Notes: generated by a model not told the origin, from the sequence alone. A DNA stretch of 64,000 bases from Annona cherimola (GCA_030490835.1 CM059972.1:31537452-31601451); one strand, 5' to 3'. Shown: positions 10,860 to 23,065, numbered from the stretch's first letter. Made by a program: numbers and translations.

Positions 10860-12975
10860 TTATATTCTTGCTCGTATTCGGATAATTTAAAAAGCTTCCC
10901 TTTATTTTGTTCACCGCAGCTTGTTTCTTGAGGAAACAAATCAATTCAGATGGTTGAAATCACAGTTGCGATTTCTAATCTTTTTATAAGTTCTCATCTC
11001 CGAGGATGTTGAAATAGTTATACCGGGAGGGTATGATGAATGATAAGGAAGCTTGTCCACAGTTCCAATATGAGAAAAGATTTTTAAAAGAACGTCAACA
11101 TTCCAGCTAAAAGTCCGAGGAATCCACCCTCGGATTATTACAACTTCTTAACAACTTCTTATTTTCTATTTATAACAGTACTTTTTTAACGATGGTTGTG
11201 GTGGTCATTCTACTATTACTGATGCAAATAATCTAATATATAAATACTAATGATATTAGTAGATTTTCATAGAATAAACTCCAAAATAATTATAACAATA
11301 TATGTTTGAATCTAGATTGAACTACAAAATAATTTCATACATTATTTTTTGGGTCTAATAAATAAATTTAGCATTTAACAACATTTTTTATTAATTTAAT
11401 TATTAGATTGTGAATTTCTGCTTCACTAAAAATTTCTAGTCATAACATGCAAAGCAATTAGGAATGATGTGTACTTTTAAAAAATCCGAAACCATGTTTT
11501 GTTCGGTCTCACATATGACTGATTGAAACGAACTAACCATTAAACTCTCCTGATTAGAACTATTTTTGTGATAAATAGTTAAAATTTAATATTACATAAA
11601 ATTCTTACCAAAGTTTTATACAAATTCTTTATTTTTTGAGGTAACGTTAAGAGGTGACATATAAAATTCGTGACATTAATTTATTTTTTGATTTATTTCA
11701 TTTATTTATTTTTTCATTGTAAATTCATGCGTTAATTTATTTTTTTTATTTATGTTCATTTATTTACTTTTATGCCATTGTAAATTTTATAAACTTTACA
11801 CAAAAAAGTAAATAAATAAAAGTAAATAGTTTAAAATTTGTGTCATTTTATTCTAAGTTTAATGGTACGAGATGACAAATTATTGTAAATCATAGGAGAC
11901 ATAAATAAGGTAGTAACGGTCATTTATTTACTTTTTGACACCACCTATTACAAATTAAATTTCTCCTATGATAAACAATAAAAATACACACAAGCATTAC
12001 AATATTTGTTCATTTTTTGGTCAAAATATGGGGTTAAAAAAAGGTATATAATGAGTAAGGGGACGGGTTTTATATTGACTATGATTAATATACGTGTTTA
12101 TTACATAAACATATAATTTATACAAATTTTTACCTTTCCAGTAAATAAAAGCATAAATAATTATTAGTGACTTATTAAATATATTAATTACGTAAAAGAT
12201 CTAATTATTGGATTTGTTTAAATTTTAATAAGAATCTATAATATTATTAGTATCTTTCGTATTACATTTACGGATAATATATTTCATATAAATTTTACGA
12301 ACAATCTATAAAATCCATAAAATCCATCATATCAGTACATTACGAATTGATTACTGTATAAAATTCATAAATCATGTATATATTAGGTTACGATTTTACA
12401 TAATTCTTGTAAAATATGTATTGTCCATCTAATTTGTGAAAATGAAATGTCATCAATCCTATTTTAGCTGTTAAAACTGTATAACTGGTTTATCTTATCA
12501 AACGAATACATATCAAAATCATATAATCTATAAAACTCGTAAAATATATAAAATTTATCAATTGCATATGCGTTGTATCCGTGATACTCGAATAACCTGT
12601 AAAAGTTATTTTATTGGAAAAATGAATCAAAAATTATCAGTGGAACACATCATTTCCATGAATTTCATAAAAACTGTAAAATCCGTAAAATCTGTAAAAT
12701 CTATATCAACGGTCAGACAAGTTAAATTATATCAGTCGTTCAAATTTATTTCTTTAGATAAAACTATTCTTAATTTTATAATTTCAGTCCTACATTACAG
12801 ATTATAATTTTGAATGAATATCATTCAATTTAACGTTATGGATCACTCATCATCTATAGTAATTTATTAAAATTATATGAATAACCATAAAAATACATGC
12901 ACCTCAAAGTACTATAATTTATTTTACCTACCCATACTCACTTTACCCACAATTCTACTCTCATGCTATGAAATT
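10860..12975. other. AT-rich Pack-MULE right arm
   Basis: About 2.1 kb with no gene. Between 12280 and 12720 a degenerate short motif recurs many times (AAAATCCATAAAATCC and AAAATCCGTAAAATC type), giving a minisatellite-like texture. Mutator-like elements often have repetitive subterminal regions, but no function can be read here. Confidence 0.4.
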
Positions 12976-13006
12976 ACCTTTTTACAGTCGTTTGCATTTT
13001 ATGCAA

Positions 13007-13037
13007 AAGTGCAAACGTTTGCACTTACACCCGACCC
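13007..13037 (-). repeat. Right terminal inverted repeat of 10-kb Pack-MULE
   Basis: Reverse complement starts GGGTCGGGTGTAAGTGC and matches 25 of 31 positions with 2989-3019. Confidence 0.75.
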
Positions 13038-13046
13038 TTAATGCAC
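13038..13046. other. Target site duplication, right (TTAATGCAC)
   Basis: Identical to 2980-2988. Confidence 0.85.
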
Positions 13047-13260
13047 AGCGAGAGTGTCCCCGTGCAGCCTGTTGCTCATTGTAGAATAAGTCGGGTCTGT
13101 GCATTGACAGAAGACGCCAACAACAAAAGCACAACGACTGCAACGAGCATGCCGCAATCAATTCCCTTACTAGCACCCATCTTCATCCTTTTCTTGCTCA
13201 AGAGAGATGGGTTTGTGGAGAATGTAGGAAGATGGGAGTGGTTTATATAATAAAATTTCA
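13038..13260 (-). pseudogene. 5' half of secreted eight-cysteine peptide gene, severed
   Basis: On the minus strand a TATATAAA box (13242-13249) precedes an ATG at 13184-13186. The frame encodes the same signal peptide as the intact copies (MKMGASKGIDCGMLVAVVV, then an Ala-Ser-Val-Asn-Ala end). The frame stops at 13076-13078, because the first cysteine codon (TGC in the intact copies) is TGA. Beyond the stop, sequence related to the intact gene continues to the Pack-MULE border. Promoter and 5' untranslated region are collinear with those at 30 kb and 44 kb. Gene inactive both by this stop and by the 10-kb insertion. Confidence 0.8.
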
Positions 13261-14139
13261 AAGCGAGAGAGGTGACTTTTTCGTTATTATATTGTTATTG
13301 TCTTTTTCATAGTTTGTTTGCCAGATTGTGTATATGATCCGCCATCATTAATTAATCTTTTGCAGAATTCCTCCATCACGTCATGAACTGAATTAAAGGA
13401 TCTCCTCTTGCGATCCACCTTTATTAATCTGTTTTGTGTTACGGTCACGCATGTTTCAACGCTGTGGCCGTAATAATGGTTTTCACAAGAAATTGATCAT
13501 CACAGAGATTAGTGAAGCAGACATATATTTCTTGAGCATGAATATGTTATTTAAGGAAAAGACTTCTATGTTACCTGTATCACCGAATTCAAGTCTTCAG
13601 TGCCGCGGTCTAATTTTGGGAAACTTTGATAATGAAATCAAAATATAATCTGTTCGCCCATGTCATTTAAAATTATCGTTCTAATTAGAAAATCAGGTTT
13701 CAACCAAATCACATATTATTTGTGCAGGAACCATTTTACAAAAGTGATAAATGTGTAAGATAAGTATAATAAAATTATTTCATTTATGCAACTATTTCAA
13801 TTAAAGCTATTAATTCAACATACATACATCATCTAAAGCATTCTTTCTCTCTAAACAAATGATTTATAAATTATCTCTATATTATACTTTTTCAATTTTA
13901 TCTATATATTCTAATTTTTTCCACAATTATCCTCATTATTCCCAATTTATCTTTGTCATATCATATTACTCTTACACTTTTTAAAAGTATTTTCTTTCCC
14001 ATTATTCCCTCCTTGCTCATATTACCAAATGCACTATCAATTTTTTAACACTTTAATGGTTTCATATGACTCTTTACATTTTTTATATCTTAATGATTGA
14101 TAGCAATTTTACTTTATCTATTTTATTTATTATGACTGA
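13261..14139. repeat. Unit sequence upstream of the severed peptide gene
   Basis: Collinear with 30400-31400 and 44820-45870. The frame at 13436-13648 is not shared with those copies as a protein. 13830-14040 resembles a worn family-D MITE. No gene is seen. Confidence 0.5.
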
Positions 14140-14142
14140 GTC

Positions 14143-14460
14143 TCAACATAGGACACCCGGGTGCAAAAAAAATTTCGAAAATTTTTTATACAACCGTTAA
14201 TCTAAGTATATTTAACGTGTGTATTAAATTCTACCTTTTTGGATATTTTTAGATTTTTTAAAATCAGTGATATTTTCATAATTCAAAATTTACGAAAGTA
14301 CAACTGATTTTAAAAATTTATAAATATCTAAAAATAGTTAAACTTGATGCATATGTTAAATATACTTAGATTAACAATTGTATAAAAAATTTTCAAATAA
14401 AATTAAAAAATATATTAAATACCCCTGAATGCACTGAAGCTAAGTACACCTGGATGCAGT
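14143..14460. mobile_element. Hairpin MITE (family B)
   Basis: About 320 bp whose two halves are near reverse complements: TTAATCTAAGTATATTTAA on the left, mirrored by TTAAATATACTTAGATTAA on the right, around an AAAATCAGTG centre. Ends resemble GGGTGCA and TGCAGT. Non-coding foldback element with several further copies in the window. Confidence 0.6.
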
Positions 14461-14899
14461 TGGTCAAAAGCCATTATCATTTGTTTAATTATCATCAAAA
14501 TCAAAGACCTACTTGGGTGACTTTTATTTAAAAATATATGTTCATATGCAACATAATAAAAAAATATTTACGTCCATTCATATGTTCCTTAGAATGTAAT
14601 GATACTCTGTAGAATCATTATTCATTAAGAATTATGTTTTAGATATTGAAAGTACAACTTTAAAATTGATATTTATCATTATACTTCTTTTGATTTTATG
14701 TATTTATAAATGAGACTCATAGACAATGATATTTAAATAAATAAAAGAATTTTTATAAATGCCACGTTCTAACTTTCAAAGTCATAAAGGTATAAAAGTA
14801 TATGAGATTATATAGAAGAAAAGTTTCATAGATGCAGAATCTTAATTTATTAAATGAAAACATAAAGATATAAAGATGTTACAAGTGTATTTGAGAAGG

Positions 14900-15145
14900 A
14901 ACAAAACTTTTATTAAATAGTTTTTAATATAAAAATTTTTGAAATGGGAGAAAATGATATAATAATAATGACGAGGAGTAAGAGAGCAAAGTTAAGATAA
15001 ATATGTTAAATGTATGAGTAATTGTGTAGAAATGATTGAAAATTAAAGTAATTGTACACGAAAAAATGAAAAAATATTTTAAAATAGGATAATTATAGAT
15101 AATTAAAAATTTTAAACTGAACAATTTTAGTTTAAAATTTTTTTG
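14900..15145 (-). mobile_element. Family-D MITE in reverse orientation, interrupted
   Basis: Reverse-orientation match to the GGGTGTGTTTGG family (internal TAATGACGAGGAGTAAGAGA mirrors CTCTTTACTCCTCATCATTA of other copies). It is cut by the hAT-like element at 15154-16977 and resumes as GTGTAAACAAACACCAA after it. Confidence 0.45.
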
Positions 15146-15153
15146 GTGTAAAC

Positions 15154-16977
15154 CAATGTTGTCAGAACCGAACCGGTGATTGAACCGGTAAAGGAACTGG
15201 TCTGGTTCGAACCGGTTCGACCGGTTAAGCAAACCGGTTCGAACCGGTGACGTCAGCATGACATATTTTATATTTATGATATTATAAAATTTAAATAAAT
15301 ATATTGATAAAATTATATTTTCATTTTTCATAAATCCTAAATATAACCATAATATAAATATAAAATATGCAGGAAGAACATGAGCAAGTTGTAGTAGGGA
15401 TGGGGGTAGGCTACAACAATCACACAAACATATATATATATTATTTGTGCTTTCTGATAATTCTTAAAATTTTCATATAATTTCATATTAAATTCACATT
15501 TTTTGAGTATAAAAATGTTAATTAAATACAGATTTTATGTGAAATTTCGTGAAAATTACATTTTTCATAAAATCTTTAATTTTGCTATAAAACAGGTCAT
15601 TTTGCAATATTTTTTTTGAAAATATAAAATTATGAATCAATAGGCTAGAAAATTTTAACGTTGAAATGCGTATTAGCTTATTAATATAATTTGGGCAAAT
15701 TTATAAAATTATTTAATTGGAAAAATCATACATATATGATTACAATTATATTTTAAAATATGAGGAACAAAATAAATTATTATATTTAGATAAATTAAAT
15801 TAAAGGATAAAGTGAATTAAACTAAGATGATATATGATATTATTGAAATTATTTATCAAAGAATTAATATTTAAATTCATATTTTTAAATTCACTATAGG
15901 AACACCGAACAACCATGCACCACCGGAGCACCATTTTCGGTACTCCGTCACCCCCAAATCCATCTCCGTCCACTGCATCAGGCTGAAATGGAAGCAGCGA
16001 CCAGCGTCCATTTTTCAGACGATCCAATCAGTTTTGTCCAAGTTTGTAATGACGGGACAACAGCGGACAATCACGACCTTGCTCGTCGCCGAAAATGGAA
16101 AGCAGGCCGCTGCTCTGCTCGTCGCCGGAAGCGGTCGCTGGCTTGTTGCTCTGCTCGTCGCCAGAAGCTATCGCTGCACAATGTCGTCGTCGCCGAACGC
16201 CGATCGGACGAGGGGAAGATGACTAGACAACGTAGTCGCTGATCGCAGTAGGGCTTCTCCGATTTGGGGCTCGACCTCGCTGGAAGCCTGGAATTGGATG
16301 AAGACGTCGCTGCCTGGAAGACGACACCGCGCCAAACCTGAGGAAGACGAGACCGCGCCATTGCGCCAGGCGTGAGGAAGATCTGACGGGGGCCTGAGGA
16401 AGACGATCTGACGGGGGAAGGGGACAGTGGAGCGGACTCACGACTCACGAGCACGGCACAGAAGGAGATGTGGGGCGCGGACTCGGGCAGGACAACGCGG
16501 CGGGCGGGGACGTGATGAGGACAGACCGACGGAGCCGACGACAGGAGCTGCAGGCGGCGAGCGATGACAGCGCAGGGATTCGGGGAGGAAGGCGTTGCGG
16601 ACAGGGACGCGATGAGGACGACGCGGATGACGGGAGCTGTGGGCAACGGGTGCTGCAAGGGCCGAGGAGCAGTGTCGATGATGGCGGGCGCTGCTGTGAG
16701 GAGGCGATGCCGGCGGATTTCAGAAACGACGAAACACGAGCGGGAGAGGGATGCGAGCGGGAGGGTTTCCACGTTCCGTTTTGTTTTTTTTTGTTTTTTT
16801 TAAATCGTCCGACCGGTCGAACCAGGTTCGACCGCATATCCCGGTTCGACCGCTGGTTCGACGGTTCAGACGGTTTTCTATAAATGAACCGAACCGGGCA
16901 TTATCAAACCGGAAACTGGACCGGTTCACGGTCCGACCGGTCGAACCGGCCGGTCCGGTCCGGTTCTGATAACATTG
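15154..16977. mobile_element. hAT-like non-autonomous element with GC-rich core
   Basis: Termini are inverted repeats: CAATGTTGTCAGAACCG on the left matches the reverse complement of the right end, CAATGTTATCAGAACCG. Eight bases, GTGTAAAC, are duplicated at 15146-15153 and 16978-16985. Subterminal GGTTCGACCGGT-type motifs are repeated at both ends. The interior joins AT-rich sequence to a GC-rich island (15900-16760) with long frames on both strands (one of 233 codons on the minus strand). These frames are Arg/Ser/Pro-rich shadows with no domain I know. No transposase. The 8-bp duplication points to hAT; a 9-bp Mutator reading is the alternative. Confidence 0.7.
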
Positions 16978-16985
16978 GTGTAAAC

Positions 16986-17275
16986 AAACACCAACATGAG
17001 TAAAAAGTTAAGTTAACTGAAATTTGAAAACAAAAGAAGCTTACAATAGTAAATTAAAATTTCATAAATTGTATGTATTAAATTGAATTTTATTCATTTT
17101 GGCAGTTATCGTATATTCATCGGCCTGTTTTAATTTGTTTTCAACTCAAGTGTGCTCCAGATTGGACATCTTCTGCAAACGCCACGCCACGTTCTGACTT
17201 TCAAAGTCAGCGTCATTTAAATAAATAAATTGCATCATCTTCCACGTTCTCAAATCTGTCATACTCCACTTGTAT
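16986..17275. repeat. Unit sequence between two hAT-like elements
   Basis: Non-coding and collinear with 32470-32640 and 46980-47110. Its last 135 bp (17140-17275) is repeated directly at 20133-20270. Confidence 0.5.
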
Positions 17276-17283
17276 ATATATAT

Positions 17284-18699
17284 TAGGGGTGCAACTCGGG
17301 TCGGGTTATACCGGGTTGGAGTGAACCCAAACCCTAAGCCAACCGGGTTGGGGTAAACCCAAACCTAAACCCAAACCCTAAGAATTTAATTCGGGTTCGG
17401 ACCGGGTTCGGGTCGGGTTCGCATTGGTTTTGGTTTGGTTTCGGGTTAGAATTCGGGTTACCAATAAACTACTTTTTTTTCCCCAAATTTAATTATAATC
17501 TAAAAGAAAATTATTAGAATATACATACCTGTATTTATGAAGTCAAGCTTCACGCTGAATTCTGCAACATCCTTTCAAAGAATTCTACAACGTCATGCTG
17601 AATTCTGCAATATTTTTTGAATGAACTCTGCAAGCAATTTTTCAGCACCCTGTAGACACAAATAAATGACAAATTAGTTAGTTTTATTACTAGTTAGTCA
17701 TTTCTATTTAATAGCTAATGAGAATGACTCAAGTGTAGCAAATAGAAAATGAACATATCATATCAACGATTGTAGTTAAAACTAAACATTATCATAAAAA
17801 TTGCTAAAATTAAATTCAAACTGAATATTCATCATACAAATTGCTAAAATAGAAATTGGCCACTTGTTATACCAATAAACTTAAAATATGAATCAAATTT
17901 ATACTACAATCCGAAATTCAAACTAACAGATTTCACATTCTAACAGAAAGTATAATATAAAATAGATTATTATGCCAACTCAAATTCAAACATAATTCAT
18001 ATAATAGTTATTCAAAGCAACTAAATCTAAATACACTAAGCATAATAGTTCAACATTCCAATCTAATTTAAGTGCAATCCAAATTTAAAATGACAATATA
18101 AACAAATCTCAAGTTTAAATAAGTTTACATCCACTTTTAAACGAATTCAAAATTTAAATGAGTTCATGTCTCTAAAGTTTGCAAAAAAACTAAAAAACTA
18201 TTTAAAGACTTCCAAGTAATTTCTCCATTGATTTCCATCTGCATTTCTAATGTCAAGTTCTTCCTCCTTGATTACATCTTTGAAAATAATATGCATCAAT
18301 CTAGACAAAAAAATGCATGCAACTATTAACAATATGAAGATAATAATCATAAAAAATCATCTTAGAAATTAAGTTATCTCAAGCATGCTTTGGTAATGAA
18401 GGAAGAGATTATTTGTCTGAATTAGAGTTGGTAATGCCTGAAACATGTATACATATTAATATTACAAAAAAAAGACATATATAAATTATTAAAAAATTAT
18501 ATAAATTACACCGGGTTCGGACCGGGTCGGGTTTTGGTAACGGGTTGGTGCGAACCCAGTTTTGGTTTCGGGTTTCTACGGGTCGGGTTGAAACCGGGTC
18601 TATTTTGGAAAAAATCTTTAAAATAAAACCCATATTTGGTTTTGGTACCGGGTCGGGTCGGGCGGGTTCGGACCGACCCGGTACCAAGTTGCACCCCTA
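17284..18699. mobile_element. hAT-like non-autonomous element
   Basis: Ends TAGGGGTGCAACTCGG and CCAAGTTGCACCCCTA form inverted repeats of the classic hAT TAGGGG type. ATATATAT flanks both sides (17276-17283 and 18700-18707), but because the site is TA-rich this duplication is weak evidence alone. GGGTCGGGTT motifs crowd both subterminal regions. The core is AT-rich and non-coding. No transposase. Confidence 0.7.
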
Positions 18700-18724
18700 A
18701 TATATATATGGAATATATTCTTGT

Positions 18725-19085
18725 GCAGCATGCTCCACCGGAATTTCCGATGCAGCATCGCTGAAATGGGCCCAACATGATCATGAAATCATGATCTACT
18801 CCACCTATTGTATTTAGAATAATGTATTCTATTACCATACCAATTTTCATCCTAATCAGATACTTTAAAGTTGTTATTTACATCAAACTATTTTATTACA
18901 TTGGATTTGTACCATTTTCAGATGGGGCCCATATACATATCTGATTGGGATGAAAATTGGTATGGTAATAAAATACATTATTCTAAATACAATGGGTGGA
19001 GTAGATCATGATTTCATGATCATGTGGGGCCCATTTTTGGGCCACTGTACCGCTCCGGTGCAGTGACGCTGCACTGGAATAGCTC
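18725..19085. mobile_element. Foldback MITE (family A), long-stem hairpin
   Basis: 18766-18865 (CATGATCATGAAATCATGAT through CCAATTTTCATCC) is almost perfectly reverse-complementary to 18945-19050, with about 80 bp between. Transcribed on either strand this would give a stem of about 100 bp. Ends carry the family motif with GGTGCAG and TGCACTGG. Confidence 0.65.
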
Positions 19086-19094
19086 TCTCTATAT

Positions 19095-19106
19095 ATAGAT
19101 ATATAG

Positions 19107-19141
<35 letters not shown>

Positions 19142-19152
19142 TATATATATGT
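19095..19152. repeat. TA/CA microsatellite
   Basis: ATAT-rich and ACAC-rich simple sequence between two mobile elements. Confidence 0.8.
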
Positions 19153-19159
19153 AGGGCTC

Positions 19160-19405
19160 CGATCGCGCGTTGCCTGCTCCCGGGCGCATACCCCCATTTT
19201 TTTAATTTTTTTTTGAAATTTTTTTCATAAACTTGTTAGCCAAATGTATTTAACATGTTTATAAATTTTTATCATTTTTGGAGATTTTTAGATATTTATT
19301 TTTTATTTTTGAAAATCAGTGGCATTTTAGGTAATTTTAAATTACTAAAATGCCACTAATTTTTAAAAATAAAAAATAAATATCTAAAAATCTCAAAAAA
19401 TAGTA
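19160..19405. mobile_element. Hairpin MITE (family B), truncated
   Basis: Contains the family core: GTGGCATTTTAGGTAATTTT mirrored by AAATTACTAAAATGCCAC. Its right end is replaced by a family-A element from about 19411. Confidence 0.5.
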
Positions 19406-19410
19406 ATTTT

Positions 19411-20600
19411 GGGATGAAAATTGGTGTGGTAATAGAATACATTATTCTAAATACAATGGGTGGAGTAGATCATGATTTCATGATCATGTGGGACCCATTT
19501 TGGGCCCACTGTACCGCTGTTCCGGTGCAGCATCACTGCACCGGAACAGCTCCCATATATGTATATGTACATATATATGTATATATATATTATAGTAGTT
19601 GTACTGCACCAGAATAGCAGTATATTTGGCTCTACACATATTAGAATGTAATGAAACTTTATACAATCATTTATTTATATATAAATTTTATATCCAATGG
19701 TTTACAGATTGAAAAAACCACTTTAAAGTTGTTATTTACATCAAATTATTTTATAACGTTGAATTTGAACCATTTTTAGATGGGGCCCATATACATATCT
19801 AATTGGGGTGAAAATTGGTATGGTAATAAAATATATTAGTCTAAATACAATGGGTGGAGTAGATTATGATTTGATGATAATTTGGGACCCATTTCGACGA
19901 TGTTGCACTGGAATTCCGGTGTAGTGTCGCTGCGCCTAAATATTTCTGTATGTATATATATATATATAAGAGCTGATCCGGTGCAGCACAATTGCACCAG
20001 ACATAGCGGTACATTTGATCAACTCCATATATATTAGAATGCAATGAAACTTTATATAATCATTTATCCATATATAAATTTTATAACAAATAGGTTACGT
20101 GTTGAAAAAACTACTTTAAAGTTGTTATTTAAATTTGTTTTCAACTCAAGTGTGCTCTAGATTAGATATCTTCTACAAATGCCACATTCTAACTTTCAAA
20201 GTCAACGTCATTTAAATAAATAAATTGCATCATCTTCCACGTTCTCAAGGCTCAAGGTGTCATACTCGTTATATATATATATAACGGAACAGCAGTACAT
20301 TTGATCCCAAATGGGCTTCATACATATTAGAATGCAATGAAACTTTATACAATCATTTATCCATATATAAATTTTATAGTAAATGGTTTATGTGTTGAAA
20401 AAACCACTTTAAAGTTGTTATTTACATGAAACTATTTTATTGCGTTGAATTTATACAATTTTCAGATGGTGCCGATATATATATCTGATTGGGATGAAAA
20501 CTGGTATAATAATAGAATATATTATTCTAAATACAATGGGTGGAGTAGATTATGATTTGATGATCATGTGGGGCCCATTTTAGCGACGCTGCACCTGAAT
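19411..20600. repeat. Cluster of partial family-A MITEs
   Basis: At least three partial copies, recognised by GATGAAAATTGG/TGGTATGGTAATA and by AATACAATGGGTGGAGTAGA. They are interrupted at 20133-20270 by a direct repeat of 17140-17275. Non-coding. Confidence 0.6.
20133..20270. repeat. Direct repeat of 17140-17275
   Basis: Same non-coding unit sequence (TTTCAACTCAAGTGTGCTC through CATCTTCCACGTTCTCAA), a few percent diverged. It brackets 2.9 kb of transposon-derived DNA. Confidence 0.7.
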
Positions 20601-20624
20601 ATATATATATATATATATGGAACT

Positions 20625-20940
20625 TGTTCCAGTGCACCCGGGTCCACCAGGTCCATATATCTCATTTTTAATATTTTTTTAAACTTTTTTATAAAATTAC
20701 TAATCTAAGTGTATTTAATATATGTATCAATTTTTAACATCTTTGGAGATTTGTAGATATTTTTTTAATTTTTTAAAATCTATAGAAAAATCTAAAAAAA
20801 ATCTACGAATCTCCAAAGATGGTAAAAATTGAAACATATGTTAAATACATTTGGATTAACAATCATTTAAAAAAAAGTTCAAATATATATATAAATGGGT
20901 ATATATATATATATGAATGAGTATTTGCACCAGGTACATT
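20625..20940. mobile_element. Hairpin MITE (family B)
   Basis: GTGCACCCGGGTCCACC at the left end and TGCACCAGGTACA at the right, with mirrored halves around the TTTTTAAAATC centre. Non-coding. Confidence 0.55.
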
Positions 20941-20969
20941 GAATCACTTTTCGAAATATAATATATCAG

Positions 20970-22838
20970 ATAATGAACGTACATTGGAAAGGCTGTGAAT
21001 TTGTTTTTTGGAAAAAAAGAGTGGCAGGAATTATATTAACAAAATCGACGTTTAAATAAAAGTAGTGAAAATATTGAAAAATACATAAGAATCAAGAAAT
21101 TGTTCAAATCACGTACTAAATATTTTTACCTCAAGGATGTTTCTGCCAATCACAAGAATTTTTTGGTCTAAAGCTTGTACACTTTGTAATCATTTTTCAT
21201 ATCATACAATATAATTATCCCGTTTTTCAACAATTTCTCCACAATTACCCATATAACTGCTTTATCTATTTTAACTTTATATTTTTTACTATTCATTATT
21301 ATCACTATCATATTACATTATTTTCTCCAATTTTAAAAACTTTTATGAAAATTTTTTTTAGTACTTTTTTTAACATATTCATTTAGTTTAACGCTAATTG
21401 CTGAGATACTCACATTGTTTCATGAATCGCATATTACCCTGTAAAGTTTTTTCAAAATTGTTTGTTTACCTATATTAACAGTTGACATTTAATGAAAATA
21501 TATGAGTTGTTAAATAAATAAGGATAATTTGCTTATATACTCGCTTAATTTGACACTAATTACTGATATATTAATGTTGTTTATGAATTGCATTTTATCC
21601 CATAAAATTTTACCACAATTGCTTGTGTACCCATATTAGCCGTTGACATAATACCCCTCAGGTAATCAGCTTTCACCTGCACAACTAGGTATTTTATAAA
21701 CCTTAAGATTTTAATATAGATTTAAATAGAGTTATTTTTGTCATTATTCAAAATTTTAATGCACGCGTTAACAATTTATAATGACAAAAAAGTGTCATGG
21801 GTATGCAAGCAAATTTAATGAAACTTTGTGGAATAATGTGTAATTCGTACAATGATATGTGTATATCAGACATTAACATCAAAATAAGTGGTTATATTCC
21901 CAAATTACCTTTTTTATTTAACAGTTCATGTACTTTTGTTAAATATCAACCCTTAACATGAGTGCGCAAAAAATTTTGGTAAATTTTATGGGGTCAATGT
22001 ACAATTCGTAAAATAATATGAGTATATCACGAATTAGCGCTAAACTAAGTGGGATATCGGCAAACTACCCTTTTTCAAAATTTTCATTCCCAAATATACC
22101 TTACACACACATTTATATGAAATAAGATCCAATAGAGATAATTGTATTGTAAGTTACCGTATAGTTGGCTCGAAATGGGTGTCACATGCATTTAAATATA
22201 TTAATACTTTATACAATTATTTATCTATATATAAATTATATCTTAGATATTTTGCATATCGAAAAAACAATTTTAAAAGCATTATCTACATCAAACTATT
22301 TTTTATGTTAATTTTATACCATTTTAAATTGGGCCCACACATACTCAAGTTGGATGAAAATTAATAAGCTAATAAAATCAATAATTTTAAATATAAATGG
22401 TGTAATAGCTATTAATAATTACGTGGTTTCCTAATATGCTAAGCTTGAAACCTACCTTTCTATTTGCCAAATTTAACATTTTAGAGTATCCCATGTGTTG
22501 TCGCACAAATGTCATGACAACTCGCATCCTTATCCATAAACACTAGGAGATATAAAGAATGAGTCACATTTTAGAAATGATGGTGTTTGCTTTTATCGAA
22601 AATTCGCATTCCATGAAAATTCTTGTTGAAAACAGTCCGCGGGCTGCATGAAAAGATCCACCATATCCTTGAAATCCAATTCCATCCTGGAAGAATCAAC
22701 CGCCATCTTTTCCGTATAATGAGAAATGGATGCTGCACGCATATATAGTTACCTGGCCAGCCTCTGCCCTCTGCCACGTATTAAATATTCAAATGCAGGG
22801 ATCACCAAAATCAGGTGAATATTTCGCGTGTTTGAAAT
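20970..22838. repeat. Truncated duplicated unit, peptide gene lost
   Basis: Collinear with 1-2640 (shared landmarks GCAGGAATTATATTAACAAA and GGGCTGCATGAAAAGATCCA). It lacks the two MITEs seen in the left copy. Similarity ends at about 22838 where a family-B MITE begins, just before the peptide gene would be expected. No peptide gene remains. Confidence 0.65.
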
Positions 22839-22842
22839 TAGT

Positions 22843-23065
22843 GGCACGTTTTGAAAATCAATGGCATTTTAGGTAATTTAAAATTACTAAAATGCCACCG
22901 ATTTAAAAAATAAAAAATAAATATCTAAAATACTCCAAAAATGGTAAAAATTAATATATATATATGTTAAATATATTTACATTAATAGTTGTATAAAAAA
23001 ATTTTAAAAATTAAAAATGGGTTAAAGCACCTCGGTGTATTGAAGCTAAGTGCACCTAGGTGCAC
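22843..23065. mobile_element. Hairpin MITE (family B), partial
   Basis: Core AATGGCATTTTAGGTAATTT mirrored by AAATTACTAAAATGCCACC. Right end GTGCACCTAGGTGCAC is itself palindromic. Confidence 0.55.

Larger units (their letters stand above)
2989..13037. mobile_element. 10-kb Pack-MULE carrying three captured gene fragments
   Basis: The element is bounded by a 9-bp target duplication (TTAATGCAC at 2980-2988 and 13038-13046). Its termini are inverted repeats: 25 of the first 31 bases match the reverse complement of the last 31, including a shared AAACGTTTGCA core. Inside are exon-intron fragments of a GSK3 kinase, of FCA and of a B-type CDK, all on the plus strand. I see no transposase, so it is non-autonomous. 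A 9-bp duplication plus terminal inverted repeats plus host gene fragments with introns is the definition of a Pack-MULE. It interrupts the eight-cysteine peptide gene. A Helitron origin is less likely because of the clear target duplication. Confidence 0.85.

Noticed and set aside
16071..16883. Long frames on both strands (233 and 137 codons)
   Set aside because: Opposed frames in GC-rich transposon core with biased Arg/Ser/Pro content and no domain; kept only as an element-core observation.
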